A stretch of DNA of 64,000 nucleotides from an uncultured Gammaproteobacteria bacterium (lineage in GTDB: Bacteria; Pseudomonadota; Gammaproteobacteria; Steroidobacterales; Foliamicaceae). The stretch spans positions 1,732,212 through 1,796,211 of the forward strand of contig OX639965.1 in the NCBI GenBank assembly GCA_951828235.1, written 5' to 3'. A program made the position numbers and the translations under genes. Below are positions 26,099 through 34,828 of this stretch, in pieces; within the stretch, counting starts at the first letter, position 1, and the number at the start of each line of letters is the position of its first letter. Below the pieces are notes generated by a model. The model saw only the letters and a program-made list of their open reading frames with translations. It was not told the DNA's origin and made no database searches.

Positions 26099-27481
26099 TC
26101 AGCGTGCGATGAGGCGGCGCGGTTTCTGGCGCGACTCCGATCCCGTGATCTCGCCAAGGCTGCCCGGCTCGCGCAGCTTGACCGGCACGCGAACGCCCAG
26201 CCGTTCGCGAATCAGCGCGCCGATGCGTTCGGCCAGGTCGGGAAGACGCGGGTCGCCGACTTCAATCTCCACGTGAAGCCGTTCGCCGTCGCGCACGCAC
26301 ACATAGTCGCCGGCGTATTCCTCAAGTTCGACCAGCACGGCGGCGGCTGCCTCCGGGTAGAAATTGATGCCCTTGAACTTCACCATGTTGTCGCTGCGCC
26401 CCAGGAAACCGGCGATGCGCGCGAACGGCAGTTCCAGGGCATTGCTTCCGCTGAGCCAGGCGCTCATGTCGCGCGTGTTGAAGCGGATGATGGGATAGGC
26501 GTCGTCCTTGTAGAGGCAGGTGCAGACCAGTTCGCCGGCTTCGCCGCCGGTCGCCGGTCGCTGGCTGTCGGGATCGAGAATCTCAAGGAAGTGGGCATCC
26601 TCCATGACGTGCATTCCGTCGAGGTCCGGTCCCTCGGTGGCGATCAGCCCGGTGTCGCCCACGCCGTACCAGTCGTAGACCTTTCCCGCCGCCCAGGCCT
26701 CAGCCAGTTCCTCGCGCGGCATCAGGCCCAGGTGCGTGGAGATCATTCGCACCCGGATGTCCCGCCCCGGTTCCAGCCCCCGGCTGCGCGCCGTGTCCGC
26801 CAGCTTGCGAAGGTAGTCCGCAAAGCCCACCAGCACGGTGGCGCCGAATCGCGCCATGTTGCCGACCTGGCTCACCGACGGCGTCTCGTTGCCGGCCCCG
26901 GCCGACAACAGCAGCGCGCGGGTGTAGTGCAACGCTGCCTCGCGCACGAAGTGCCCCGCGTTCACCATCCCGTGGGCGTACGAGGAGTGCACCACGTCGC
27001 CGGCCTTAAGTCCCTGCAGCAGCCAGGCGCGCGCCACCATCAGCGCCTGCAGCTCACGGCTGCGCGGCCCGAAGAAGATCGGCTGCGGCGCGCCCGTGGT
27101 GCCGCTGGTGGTCTGCATCACCAGGCCGGCGGGACCCGATTGCGGGTCTTCGTCACGATGCCGGTAGTAGTCGCCGAAGGGAGGGTTGCGTTCCACGCTT
27201 TTCATGAGGTCCGACTTGGAGAAGACCGGCAGCCTTTCAAGGTCTTCCAGGCTCTGCACGTCGCCCGGCTCAAGCCCCGCTTCGCCCCACAACCTCCGAT
27301 AAAAAGGCGTGGCCCAGGCCCGTTCGAGGCAACGGCGGAACCGCCCTTCCTGCATCGCCCGCAGCTCGTCGCGGCTCATGCCCGAAAACCGCGCCAGGAA
27401 ATCATCGCCGAGGGGGTACTCGCGCCTCAACGCCGCCGGGTTGGCGACCGGGAAATAGTCTGGAAGGTGATCGGTGCTCAT
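26099..27481 (-). CDS. AMP-forming CoA ligase of the phenylacetate-CoA ligase type
   Basis: 460 residues from the ATG at 27481. The AMP-binding motif is TTSGTTGAPQPIF, and the second motif YGVGDTG replaces the usual YGxTE. RFNTRDM and the hinge region GRSDNMVKFKGINFYPE precede a C-terminal ACT-like AMP-binding domain, the PaaK arrangement. The enzyme would activate an aromatic or other carboxylic acid to its CoA thioester. It is divergent from the DUF2891-UbiD operon, so both may treat the same acid. Confidence 0.88.
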   Translation of the reverse strand: MSTDHLPDYFPVANPAALRREYPLGDDFLARFSGMSRDELRAMQEGRFRRCLERAWATPFYRRLWGEAGLEPGDVQSLEDLERLPVFSKSDLMKSVERNPPFGDYYRHRDEDPQSGPAGLVMQTTSGTTGAPQPIFFGPRSRELQALMVARAWLLQGLKAGDVVHSSYAHGMVNAGHFVREAALHYTRALLLSAGAGNETPSVSQVGNMARFGATVLVGFADYLRKLADTARSRGLEPGRDIRVRMISTHLGLMPREELAEAWAAGKVYDWYGVGDTGLIATEGPDLDGMHVMEDAHFLEILDPDSQRPATGGEAGELVCTCLYKDDAYPIIRFNTRDMSAWLSGSNALELPFARIAGFLGRSDNMVKFKGINFYPEAAAAVLVELEEYAGDYVCVRDGERLHVEIEVGDPRLPDLAERIGALIRERLGVRVPVKLREPGSLGEITGSESRQKPRRLIAR

Positions 27482-27583
27482 GGCAGGGAAGAGGATAGCC
27501 GACGGACCGCTTCGGGCGAATAGCCCGGCGCCGCGGTGGTACCATCCGGCTCCACATCGGGACATTCAGTCGCAGGAATTCTT

Positions 27584-28825
27584 ATGCCAATCCGTACCGC
27601 GCAGCGGCCCGTTGCCCGGCAGCCGCGGATGCATCGCCAGAACGGCCGCACGCCGGCGCATCGGGTGCGGGTCGGCGGCGCAAGGCGCCTGTTCGCCGAC
27701 ATGGGCGCCCTCATTCTTGCCGCCGCGAGCGGTGTAACGGCCGCTGACCCCCAAACGGAGGTTCCGATCATGGGTGACGAGGCGATGCCGCGCTTCGATC
27801 AGCCGCTAACGCATGAGCAGGCTGCCGCTTTTTCGGAGCTGGCCCTGGATTGCATCGTGACCGAATACCCGAACAAGCCGGGACAGGTCATGCTGGGCGA
27901 AGAGTCGGTCCTGGCCCCGCGGCAACTCCATCCGGTGTTCTACGGCTGCTTCGACTGGCACTCCGCGGTGCATGGGCATTGGCTGCTGGTGCGGCTGCTG
28001 AAGCTGTATCCAGGGCATTCAGCGGCGGAACTGACCCGCAACGTGCTGGAAGCGCAATTCAGCAGCGATGCCCTGCTGGCGGAGGCGGAGTACTTTGACG
28101 AGGACCAGAACCGGTCTTTCGAGCGCATGTACGGTTGGGCCTGGCTGCTGCGCCTGGTGGTGGAACTTCGCACATTCGATGATCCGTACGCCCGCCAGTG
28201 GGCACAGCGGCTGGCGCCGCTGGAGCAGCGCATCGTGGCGTTGACGATGGACTACCTCCCGCGTCTGGACTGGCCGGTGCGAACAGGGGTGCATCCGAAT
28301 ACCGCGTTCGCGCTGGGCCAGGAACTGGACTACGCGCGGTCCGTCGCAAACACCGAGCTGGAGCAATTGCTGATCGACAGGAGTCTCGCCTACTATGCCG
28401 CCGACCGGCAGTATCCGGTCAATTACGAACCCGGCGGCGAGGACTTTTTTTCCGCGGCGCTGGCCGAAGCGGACCTGATGCGCCGGGTCTTGCCCGCAGG
28501 CGAGTATTCCGCCTGGCTGGATGGATTTTTCCCGGGATTGCGCGCAGGCGAACTGGGGCGCCTGCTGGAGCCCGCCAAGGTCAGTGATGTCACCGACGGA
28601 AAGATCGTCCACCTCGCCGGGTTGAACCTGCATCGCGCCTGGACCATGCGATCGGTCGCCGGGGCCCTGCCACCGGAAGACCCGCGGGCGAAAGTCCTCC
28701 TGGATTCGGCCGCGGACCACTTGCAGGCGGGCCTGGAATACGTCTTCAGCGGGCACTACGAAGGCGAGCACTGGCTCGCTACCTTCGCAGTCTATGGTCT
28801 GACGGAAGTGGATGCGGCACCGTGA
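27584..28825 (+). CDS. DUF2891 family protein
   Basis: 413 residues from the ATG at 27584 (AGGAA five nt upstream). After a long basic N-terminus there is a hydrophobic stretch (DMGALILAAASGVTAA) that may be a signal peptide. The body shows the DUF2891 pattern: HPVFYGCFDWHSAVHGHWLL and YEPGGEDFFSAALAEADLMRR. The many conserved His, Asp and Glu residues look like an (alpha/alpha) barrel hydrolase or lyase, but the function of the family is unknown. GTGA overlap couples it to the second UbiD gene. Confidence 0.82.
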   Translation: MPIRTAQRPVARQPRMHRQNGRTPAHRVRVGGARRLFADMGALILAAASGVTAADPQTEVPIMGDEAMPRFDQPLTHEQAAAFSELALDCIVTEYPNKPGQVMLGEESVLAPRQLHPVFYGCFDWHSAVHGHWLLVRLLKLYPGHSAAELTRNVLEAQFSSDALLAEAEYFDEDQNRSFERMYGWAWLLRLVVELRTFDDPYARQWAQRLAPLEQRIVALTMDYLPRLDWPVRTGVHPNTAFALGQELDYARSVANTELEQLLIDRSLAYYAADRQYPVNYEPGGEDFFSAALAEADLMRRVLPAGEYSAWLDGFFPGLRAGELGRLLEPAKVSDVTDGKIVHLAGLNLHRAWTMRSVAGALPPEDPRAKVLLDSAADHLQAGLEYVFSGHYEGEHWLATFAVYGLTEVDAAP

Positions 28826-30261
28826 GTTCGACTGATGCAAAGGTCGGTGCAGCCGATGGACTGAGCGCGTGGCTTACGGCGCTTGGTGATGGAGTCTTGC
28901 GCGTTGATGAGCCGATGGCGGTGGAATACGAAGCGACGGCCCTGCAGCACATGCTGGATGCCGAAGGCCTGTATCCGCCGATCTGGGTGCGCAATCCGCG
29001 CCTTGCGAACGGAGAAATATCGCCCTTCGGACTGGTTACCAACCTGACGGCAAGCCGGGAGCTGGTTTGTTCCGCGCTGGGGCTGGACGACCACCGCCGG
29101 GCGGCCGCCTGGTGGGCTCAACGCCAGGAGCGCCGGATCGAGCCGGTGACCATTTCCGCGAAGGATGCTCCGGTGAGGGAGACTCTCATTGACGGCGATG
29201 ACGTGGACTTAAGCCTGCTGCCCGCCACCCTTCAGCACGAGGGCAACCCCGGCCCGTATCTAACCGCGGCGCACGCCACGACATTCGACCCCGAGTCGGG
29301 CATCGACAATTCCGCCATCCAGCGCTGCTGGCTCAAGGACGCCCGCCGCATGAGCTGGTTTCCGTATCCGAACTCCCACAATGCCCGCAATATGCGGGCC
29401 TGGCATGAACGGGGCGAACCCTGCCCGGTGGCGTTCTGGATCGGGCACCATCCGGCGGTAAGCGTAGCGGCCCAGGTCAAGCTGGGTTACCCGGAAAGCC
29501 ACTGGCCGGCGGCCGGCGGGCTGCTCGGCGAACCGGTCCGGCTTACTCCCTCGCTCAACTTCGACGGGACGCTGCTGGTGCCGGCCGACGCGGAAATCGT
29601 TATAGAGGGGCTGGTCCATCCCGAGGCAACGGCCCCGGACGGGCCGTTCGCGGAATACACGGGCTTTCTGGGGCCCGCCGTGGATGCGCCGGTTTGCGAA
29701 GTCCTGTCGATGTCGTATCGCGAGGATGCGGTGCTGCATGATTGCGGCTCGGGCCTGGCCGACAACCTGACTCCGGACAACATCGCCATGGAGGGCAAGC
29801 TGTATTCGCTGGCGCGCGCGGTGTCGCCGCGCCTGATCAACGTGCATGCGCCCGCGCAGGGCCGGCGTTTCCTGGCGCTGCTGCAGTTCGACGGCGCGCT
29901 TGCGGGGGAGGTCCGTGACGCGCTGGCCGCCGTGCTGGCCTGGCGTCGCGTCAAGACGGCGGTGGCGCTGGACTCGGACATCGACCTGTTCGATCCGCAG
30001 CAGGTCAACTGGGCGCTGGCGACCCGCTTTCAGTGGGACCGCGACCTGATCCGGGTGGACGGCCTGTCGACGTCCTTGCTCGATCCGTCGCTGGAACCCG
30101 GCCGCAAGACGGCTTCCAAGGCGGGCCTGGACGCGACATTGCCTCGCTATCCGTCAACGCCGCCGGTAGCGCATCCCGAACCGGCGGCGCTGAAGAAGGC
30201 GGCAGACTTGCTGAGGCGGTTGACCGATTCGGGGCTGGCGGACGACTGGCCGCGGCTATGA
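28822..30261 (+). CDS. UbiD-family decarboxylase (copy 2)
   Basis: 479 residues from GTG 28822. The UbiD fold is evident (NPRLANGEISPFGLVTNL, NSAIQRCW with the conserved Arg, VPADAEIVIEGLVHPE). At the catalytic loop it reads PDGPFAEYTGF, so the first of the two acidic residues is Asp instead of Glu and the Gly before the second is Ala. It is clearly paralogous to, but diverged from, the enzyme at 8344. Like other members it should need prenylated FMN. The substrate is unknown. Confidence 0.87.
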   Translation: MSSTDAKVGAADGLSAWLTALGDGVLRVDEPMAVEYEATALQHMLDAEGLYPPIWVRNPRLANGEISPFGLVTNLTASRELVCSALGLDDHRRAAAWWAQRQERRIEPVTISAKDAPVRETLIDGDDVDLSLLPATLQHEGNPGPYLTAAHATTFDPESGIDNSAIQRCWLKDARRMSWFPYPNSHNARNMRAWHERGEPCPVAFWIGHHPAVSVAAQVKLGYPESHWPAAGGLLGEPVRLTPSLNFDGTLLVPADAEIVIEGLVHPEATAPDGPFAEYTGFLGPAVDAPVCEVLSMSYREDAVLHDCGSGLADNLTPDNIAMEGKLYSLARAVSPRLINVHAPAQGRRFLALLQFDGALAGEVRDALAAVLAWRRVKTAVALDSDIDLFDPQQVNWALATRFQWDRDLIRVDGLSTSLLDPSLEPGRKTASKAGLDATLPRYPSTPPVAHPEPAALKKAADLLRRLTDSGLADDWPRL

Positions 30262-30322
30262 TTGAGGTTGTGGGAAGACATTGGCGGGCGTTATGCTGCG
30301 CCCCGCCTATGGGAGGAAGCAA

Positions 30323-31222
30323 ATGAGACATGCATATCGCGCGACGCTGGCCGGCGCCGCGCTGCTGATCCTGTCCTCGGCGGCCATGGCCGCGGAAAGG
30401 CTGGATCCGGCCAACCCGGACCATGCCATTCTTCTCGGACAGAAGATGAACTGTTCGCTGAACGAAGGAGAAACGGTCCTTTACTGGTGGCAGGGCGGCG
30501 CGATGAGCCGCATGCCAGGCGAGAAGGACCGCCACATTTTCAACGTGCAGGGCATGAACATCCGCCAGTGCAAGAACTTCGAGGATCCGGAACGCGGCCA
30601 CGGCTACCGTTCGGTTTCCCGTGAGCTGCTGATCTACCTGGACCCGGAAACCAACGAGGTCCTGCGCACCTGGACCAACCCCTGGACGGGCGAGGAAGTA
30701 GAGGTCGTGCACGTGGCCAACGATCCGGTCAACATGCGCGGGCCCGCTTACGCCCGGCGCCCCGACGGGACGGGCATCACGTTTAACGGCCACTTCATGA
30801 AGGGCCGCGTGTGGACCACCGGCTTCGCTCCGCTGTTCTACACCAACCCGCTGGCGGGCGATTACCAGGATTACGTGGGCGGTACCTATCACGCCATGGA
30901 AATGCTCAATGCCTATGCCTACGAGGACGAACTGCTGGATCCCGAGCTTGCAACACTCAAGCGCTACACGCTGTCCTGGGCGCGCACGTCGAAGTGGCTG
31001 CCGTGGATGAAGATGGGCGACCGTCCGGGGATGATGATCTTCACCACCGTCGGCAAGCGGGTTGCCGGGATCGACGACCTGACCGAGCCGCTGCTGAGCG
31101 AACTGCGCAACAGCTATCCCGAGTATGCCGAGCCGCCGCCCCTGGACGATCCGCGGCCCAACGTGACCAGCTGGTCATATTTCGAATCGGTAACCGAGCC
31201 TGAGGGGGAGTGGAGACAATGA
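30323..31222 (+). CDS. DUF1838 family secreted protein, paralogue 1
   Basis: 299 residues from the ATG at 30323 (GGGAGGAAGC upstream), with a signal peptide (LAGAALLILSSAAMA-A). The DUF1838 core is present: CSLNEGETVLYWWQGGAMSR, DRHIFNVQGMNIRQC and YLDPETNEVLRTWTNPWTGE. The function of the family is not established. The stop overlaps the start of a second, homologous gene (ATGA). Strings rich in Trp and Tyr such as WARTSKWLPWMKMGDRPG are almost identical in both. Confidence 0.87.
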   Translation: MRHAYRATLAGAALLILSSAAMAAERLDPANPDHAILLGQKMNCSLNEGETVLYWWQGGAMSRMPGEKDRHIFNVQGMNIRQCKNFEDPERGHGYRSVSRELLIYLDPETNEVLRTWTNPWTGEEVEVVHVANDPVNMRGPAYARRPDGTGITFNGHFMKGRVWTTGFAPLFYTNPLAGDYQDYVGGTYHAMEMLNAYAYEDELLDPELATLKRYTLSWARTSKWLPWMKMGDRPGMMIFTTVGKRVAGIDDLTEPLLSELRNSYPEYAEPPPLDDPRPNVTSWSYFESVTEPEGEWRQ

Positions 31223-32139
31223 AAACAATCAGAACTTCAGGCCTTCTGGCCGGATTGATCGGCGCGCTGTCGCTGGCAGCGGGCGCCGCTTACGGCGGAC
31301 AACTGGACCTCGACGACCCGGATGACGTCATTCGGCTCCTGATGAAGGTCCGCTGCTCGCTCAACGACGGCGAGACGGCGCTTTACTGGTGGGAAGGACG
31401 GATGTACTCGCGCAAGCCGGCCGAGAAAGACCGCCATCTGTTCAACGTGCAGGGCATGAATATCCGCCACTGCGAAACACTGAACGACCCCGTGCGCGGA
31501 CTGGGTTTTGTCGCCCGCTCGCGGGAACTGATGTTCTACCTGGATCCGGAAACCAACGAAATCCTGCGCACCTGGACCAATCCGTGGACCGGCGAGGAAG
31601 TGGAGGTCGTGCAGGTGGCCAACGATCCGCCCGGCAACTACCGCGAGAACTGGGCCCGGGACGAGGAAGGCAATCCCTCCGCAGGGCTGTCCTACTTCTT
31701 CAAGGACGGCGTGATGATGCACGGCGGCGGCGCCGCGCGGCTCTTCTACAGCAACCCCCTGGGCGGCGATTACCAGCAGTACGTGGGCGGGATCTACCAC
31801 GCGATGGAGTTCGGCACTTCGGCGTCGCCCGCCGATGAAATCCTGGACGCGGACATTCCAATGGCGCAGGACCGGGTCATTTCATGGGGACGCGTGTCCA
31901 AGTGGCTGCCGTGGATGAAGATGGGCGATCGCCCCGGCGTCGCGGTGTTCCATACCGCCGGAATGCGATTGAGCAGCTACGATGAATTGCCCGCCGTGGT
32001 GATGGATGAAATCCGCGCCAATCACCCGGAATACGTCGAGCCACCGCCGATACGCACCGAGAACCCCAGGGAAACCTCCTGGACCGTGTTCAAGGACCAC
32101 ATCGACGCCCGTCGCGCCCAGGAGAGCGAGGCCGACTAG
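31219..32139 (+). CDS. DUF1838 family secreted protein, paralogue 2
   Basis: 306 residues with a signal peptide (LIGALSLAAGAAYG-G), homologous over its whole length to the gene just upstream: the pair shares ETNEILRTWTNPWTGEEVEV and SKWLPWMKMGDRPG. Middle regions differ (GLSYFFKDGVMMHGGGAAR against GITFNGHFMKGRVWTT), as expected of duplicated genes with divided roles or a heterodimer. It overlaps the upstream gene by 4 nt. Confidence 0.87.
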   Translation: MKTIRTSGLLAGLIGALSLAAGAAYGGQLDLDDPDDVIRLLMKVRCSLNDGETALYWWEGRMYSRKPAEKDRHLFNVQGMNIRHCETLNDPVRGLGFVARSRELMFYLDPETNEILRTWTNPWTGEEVEVVQVANDPPGNYRENWARDEEGNPSAGLSYFFKDGVMMHGGGAARLFYSNPLGGDYQQYVGGIYHAMEFGTSASPADEILDADIPMAQDRVISWGRVSKWLPWMKMGDRPGVAVFHTAGMRLSSYDELPAVVMDEIRANHPEYVEPPPIRTENPRETSWTVFKDHIDARRAQESEAD

Positions 32140-32190
32140 GGTCGTGACAGGACACTAGTTCCCGGCCTGCTTCCAGGCGAAGATCAAGCC

Positions 32191-33030
32191 ATGCCCGGCT
32201 TTGCAATCCTGGCGACCATTTACCTGGTCCTTGGTTTTGCCCTGGCCATAACCTTTGTGACCTTCTGGGCCAGAAACCGCGAGGAATTGCGGGAGTACAC
32301 AAGATTTGGTGTCTATACGGCGTGCGTTTTTTGCGCCTTCTCGGCAGTTGCGCTGGCTGTAGCCCATTTCGAGCAAGGCCTTCCAGTGGGTTCCATTGTC
32401 CTGACGTTCGCACTGGTATTCGATTTCTTCAAGATAACCCTCGTCGTTGCGGTTGGCGCCTATTGCGCCCGGCTGGCCGGTTACGCCGCCTTTCCCCTGA
32501 TACGCCCGCGCCTGGGTCTGGAGGTTGAGCCGGCGAATGGCGCCGTGACCCATCCGGGGCACTTCGACGCCGACCTCAGGACCAAAGCCACATGGGTTGC
32601 CGTGCTGGTTCTGGCCTGGCTGGGTTATTCGAAGCTGTTGTTCTGGCTGTTCTCCCCGCAAATGGCGGAACCCCTGCAGGAAATGTTGAGCGTGTTGGAG
32701 GTAAGCCAGTCAATGGAGTTGACTCCGGCAAGCGCTCTTGCCCTATCGGCAGTGGCCATTTCGGAGGAGCTGATTTTCCGGTTGGGAATTCAGAATATGC
32801 TGGTGCGCTTGTTCAATTGGCGAGGCCACAAGTATTGGATACCTGTCGTCTTGACTTCCCTGTTGTGGACCATCGGCCACACCGGGGTCCTGGAGCCCGA
32901 TTGGGTCAAGCTGTTGCAGGTGTTTCCGGCTGGACTTGCCCTGGGGTGGATGTTCAGAAAACATGGAATCGAGTGCTGTATCGCGGCCCATTTGCTGTTC
33001 AACCTGATCATGCCCACGCTGGGGCTTTAG
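32191..33030 (+). CDS. CPBP-family intramembrane metalloprotease
   Basis: 279 residues with about seven to eight membrane helices. The CPBP (Abi/Rce1) signature is complete: ISEELIFRLGIQ (Glu-Glu-x3-Arg), WTIGHTG and AAHLLFN, the residues that form the intramembrane metal site. The family processes prenylated proteins or bacteriocin-type peptides, or acts in immunity to them. The substrate is unknown. Its TAG stop lies within TTAG (33027-33030), the left flank of MITE-3. Confidence 0.87.
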   Translation: MPGFAILATIYLVLGFALAITFVTFWARNREELREYTRFGVYTACVFCAFSAVALAVAHFEQGLPVGSIVLTFALVFDFFKITLVVAVGAYCARLAGYAAFPLIRPRLGLEVEPANGAVTHPGHFDADLRTKATWVAVLVLAWLGYSKLLFWLFSPQMAEPLQEMLSVLEVSQSMELTPASALALSAVAISEELIFRLGIQNMLVRLFNWRGHKYWIPVVLTSLLWTIGHTGVLEPDWVKLLQVFPAGLALGWMFRKHGIECCIAAHLLFNLIMPTLGL

Positions 33031-33293
33031 GGCCTGTTCACACTATGCGATGCCGCTCTGCCGGGGCTGTTTTCTTGCCCGGCAAGGCGCCGCAAGCGCC
33101 GTGTGGCCGGTCCACACAAGAGCGCGGCAACGCCGCCCGGCGGGAAAACAGACCCGGCCCTTCGGGTTGGGTCTGTCCCGGCGCCACCCGGCGTTGCTCG
33201 TCGCTCATTTGGAATCACCAAACGTCGCTCCTCGCGCCTTGATTGGCGCCGGGACAGACTCAACAGAGCGGCATCGCATAGTGTGAACAGGCC
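33031..33293. mobile_element. MITE-like element MITE-3, 263 bp
   Basis: Perfect 30-bp terminal inverted repeats (33031-33060, 33264-33293) begin GGCCTGTTCACAC. Flanks are TTAG on the left and CTAG on the right, both YTAR. The interior contains a hairpin around ACAGACCCGG/GGGTCTGT and no coding capacity. The ends are unrelated to those of MITE copies 1 and 2, and recall the terminal repeats of IS5-family elements. Together with its flank it supplies the stop codon context of the CPBP gene. Confidence 0.82.
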
Positions 33294-33328
33294 CTAGGCT
33301 TGCCGCGGCGCAATCCCCCGGCCCGGAC

Positions 33329-33655
33329 TTAGCCGGTTCGGCCAATCAGGCGCGTCAGGTTGGCGATGTGTTCCTTCAGTTGGGTGCGTCCCGAATCGGT
33401 CAACTGATACCAGGTCACCGGTCGCCGGTTGCGGAAGCTCTTCTGTATACCGAGGTAACCGGCGTCCTCGAGCTTGCGCAGGTGCGTGCCCAGGCTGCCA
33501 TCTTTTTCTTCGAGCACCTGCTTCAGTCGGCTGAATGACATCGCGTCGTGTCTGGACAGCAGTACGCAGATCGCCAGGCGGACCCGGTGCTCGAGAAGCC
33601 CCTTGAGCGAACCCAGTTCCTCCAGGGTCGAGACGTCCGGGTCAGTTCTTGGCAC
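33329..33655 (-). CDS. Winged-helix transcriptional regulator
   Basis: 108 residues from GTG 33655, with GAGG upstream and a 14-nt overlap with the preceding gene. The winged-helix core is LEHRVRLAICVLLSRHDAMSFSRLKQVLE, then GSLGTHLRKLEDAGYLGIQKSF and TWYQLTDSGR, typical of small MarR/PadR-like 'DNA-binding domain only' regulators paired with a membrane gene. It probably represses its own operon through the palindromes at 34245-34274. Confidence 0.85.
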   Translation of the reverse strand: MPRTDPDVSTLEELGSLKGLLEHRVRLAICVLLSRHDAMSFSRLKQVLEEKDGSLGTHLRKLEDAGYLGIQKSFRNRRPVTWYQLTDSGRTQLKEHIANLTRLIGRTG

Positions 33656-34214
33656 GTTGCGCCCTCGTGCCAAGGAATGCCTGAGCCGCAAGCGCCGTGG
33701 CGGCGAGCACACCCGCAACGGTGAATCCGTACGACGGCAATGCCAGCGTGATCAGGTATCCGACGCCCAGCAGCAGGCCGATGGGTAACATGCGCCGCTC
33801 AAGGTGCAGGCCCGCCAGGAAATAGGTCAGCGCCAGAAGAAGTATCCACGTGGAGCTTGCTCCCGGCCACGTCAACTGCCCGGTCGCAACGAGGCCGAAT
33901 ACCAGCAGTCCGGTGCACGCGAATCCCAGGAAGTGAAACACCCAGCGTCTGCCCTCCCGGCGATCGGCCTGTCCGACCTCGCGGCCCGCGCGCCTGGCTA
34001 ACCACCAGGTAAGCCCACCGCCAACGGGCCCGCCTATCATCCAGTAAATACCGATCCAGGCCGACCCCGGGCCCACAAGGTCTACCAGGGTGAATCCGCA
34101 CAGGCAGAGCACTGCCCAAATCAGGTAGATCGCGGGAATGTGAACAGACGCGGATCGCTCGGCCGCGGCGCGAACATAAGCGATGTCTTCTGTCAGTTGC
34201 TGCTTGTTGTTCAT
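33642..34214 (-). CDS. Membrane protein in operon with winged-helix regulator
   Basis: 190 residues with about five hydrophobic helices after a charged N-terminus (MNNKQQLTEDIAYVRAAAERS). A strong Shine-Dalgarno (AAGGAGGAAAT) precedes the ATG at 34214. The pairing of this short membrane protein with a minimal winged-helix regulator recurs in many bacteria, but the role is unknown; response to membrane or envelope state is a guess. Confidence 0.75.
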   Translation of the reverse strand: MNNKQQLTEDIAYVRAAAERSASVHIPAIYLIWAVLCLCGFTLVDLVGPGSAWIGIYWMIGGPVGGGLTWWLARRAGREVGQADRREGRRWVFHFLGFACTGLLVFGLVATGQLTWPGASSTWILLLALTYFLAGLHLERRMLPIGLLLGVGYLITLALPSYGFTVAGVLAATALAAQAFLGTRAQRAKN

Positions 34215-34244
34215 ATTTCCTCCTTTCGCCAGGAAATTAAACTC

Positions 34245-34293
34245 GTAAATTACGTTTACTCTGAAATATAGAGTGATATTTGCGAAAAGTCAA
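34245..34293 (-). promoter_or_regulatory. Promoter and operator palindromes for the membrane-protein/regulator operon
   Basis: On the minus strand TTGACT (34293-34288) and TATATT (34270-34265) are 17 nt apart, a strong sigma70 promoter in an unusually AT-rich stretch. The -10 lies inside the inverted repeat ACTCT-n7-AGAGT (34258-34274), and a second inverted repeat GTAAA-n5-TTTAC covers 34245-34259. These are likely binding sites for the winged-helix protein. Confidence 0.65.
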
Positions 34294-34339
34294 CAGGGAT
34301 GTCGACCGCGAAGGCGGCGTCATCCCGTCGGTGGCTGTA

Positions 34340-34828
34340 TTACTGTTCGGCTGTGGCTTGCTGCAGGTAGGCGATGAGGTCGGCGCGGTCCCGGGCCCTG
34401 CGGATGCCGGCGAAGATCATCTTGTTGCCGGGAATGACTTCCGAGGGGCTGCGCATCCAGTCATCCAGCGTTTCCGGCGTCCAGGTGAGTTCCGAGGCCA
34501 GCAACGCTTCCGAATATTCGTATCCGGCCGCTGTGCCGGCCCGGCGGTCCAGGAAGCCGAGCAGGTTCGGTCCCAGCAACTGGTTGCCTTGCGCCACCAG
34601 GGTGTGACAGGCGCGGCACTGGATATACAGGCGACGGCCGCGGTCCGGGTTGGCGGCGGCCAGCAGGGTGGCGAGGTCTTCCTCCTCCACGGCAGGCGCG
34701 GATTCCGCCGCACCCTCGGCGGAAGAATCAGCCTCCGCTGCGGTCGTGGCCGGCTGCTCGCCGCCGCATGCGCCAAGCGCAAAAGCAGCCGCCAGCAGGG
34801 CCGGCGTGACTTGCCTGAGAGAGTTCAA
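34340..34828 (-). CDS. Class I cytochrome c lipoprotein
   Basis: 162 residues from TTG 34828, which overlaps the upstream stop (TTGA). Lipobox LGAC (C21) is followed by an acidic Ala/Glu linker and one heme domain: heme motif CRACH (71-75) and Met ligand in GNKMIF (M137). It is a lipid-anchored periplasmic cytochrome, translationally coupled to the 2Fe-2S subunit of a molybdenum hydroxylase, so it is probably the electron acceptor of that enzyme. Confidence 0.88.
   Translation of the reverse strand: MNSLRQVTPALLAAAFALGACGGEQPATTAAEADSSAEGAAESAPAVEEEDLATLLAAANPDRGRRLYIQCRACHTLVAQGNQLLGPNLLGFLDRRAGTAAGYEYSEALLASELTWTPETLDDWMRSPSEVIPGNKMIFAGIRRARDRADLIAYLQQATAEQ

Noticed and set aside
26012..27523. 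503-codon plus-strand frame opposite the CoA ligase
   Set aside because: Antisense shadow rich in Arg, His and Gln; the ligase motifs are on the minus strand, and the first part runs through hairpin element A.
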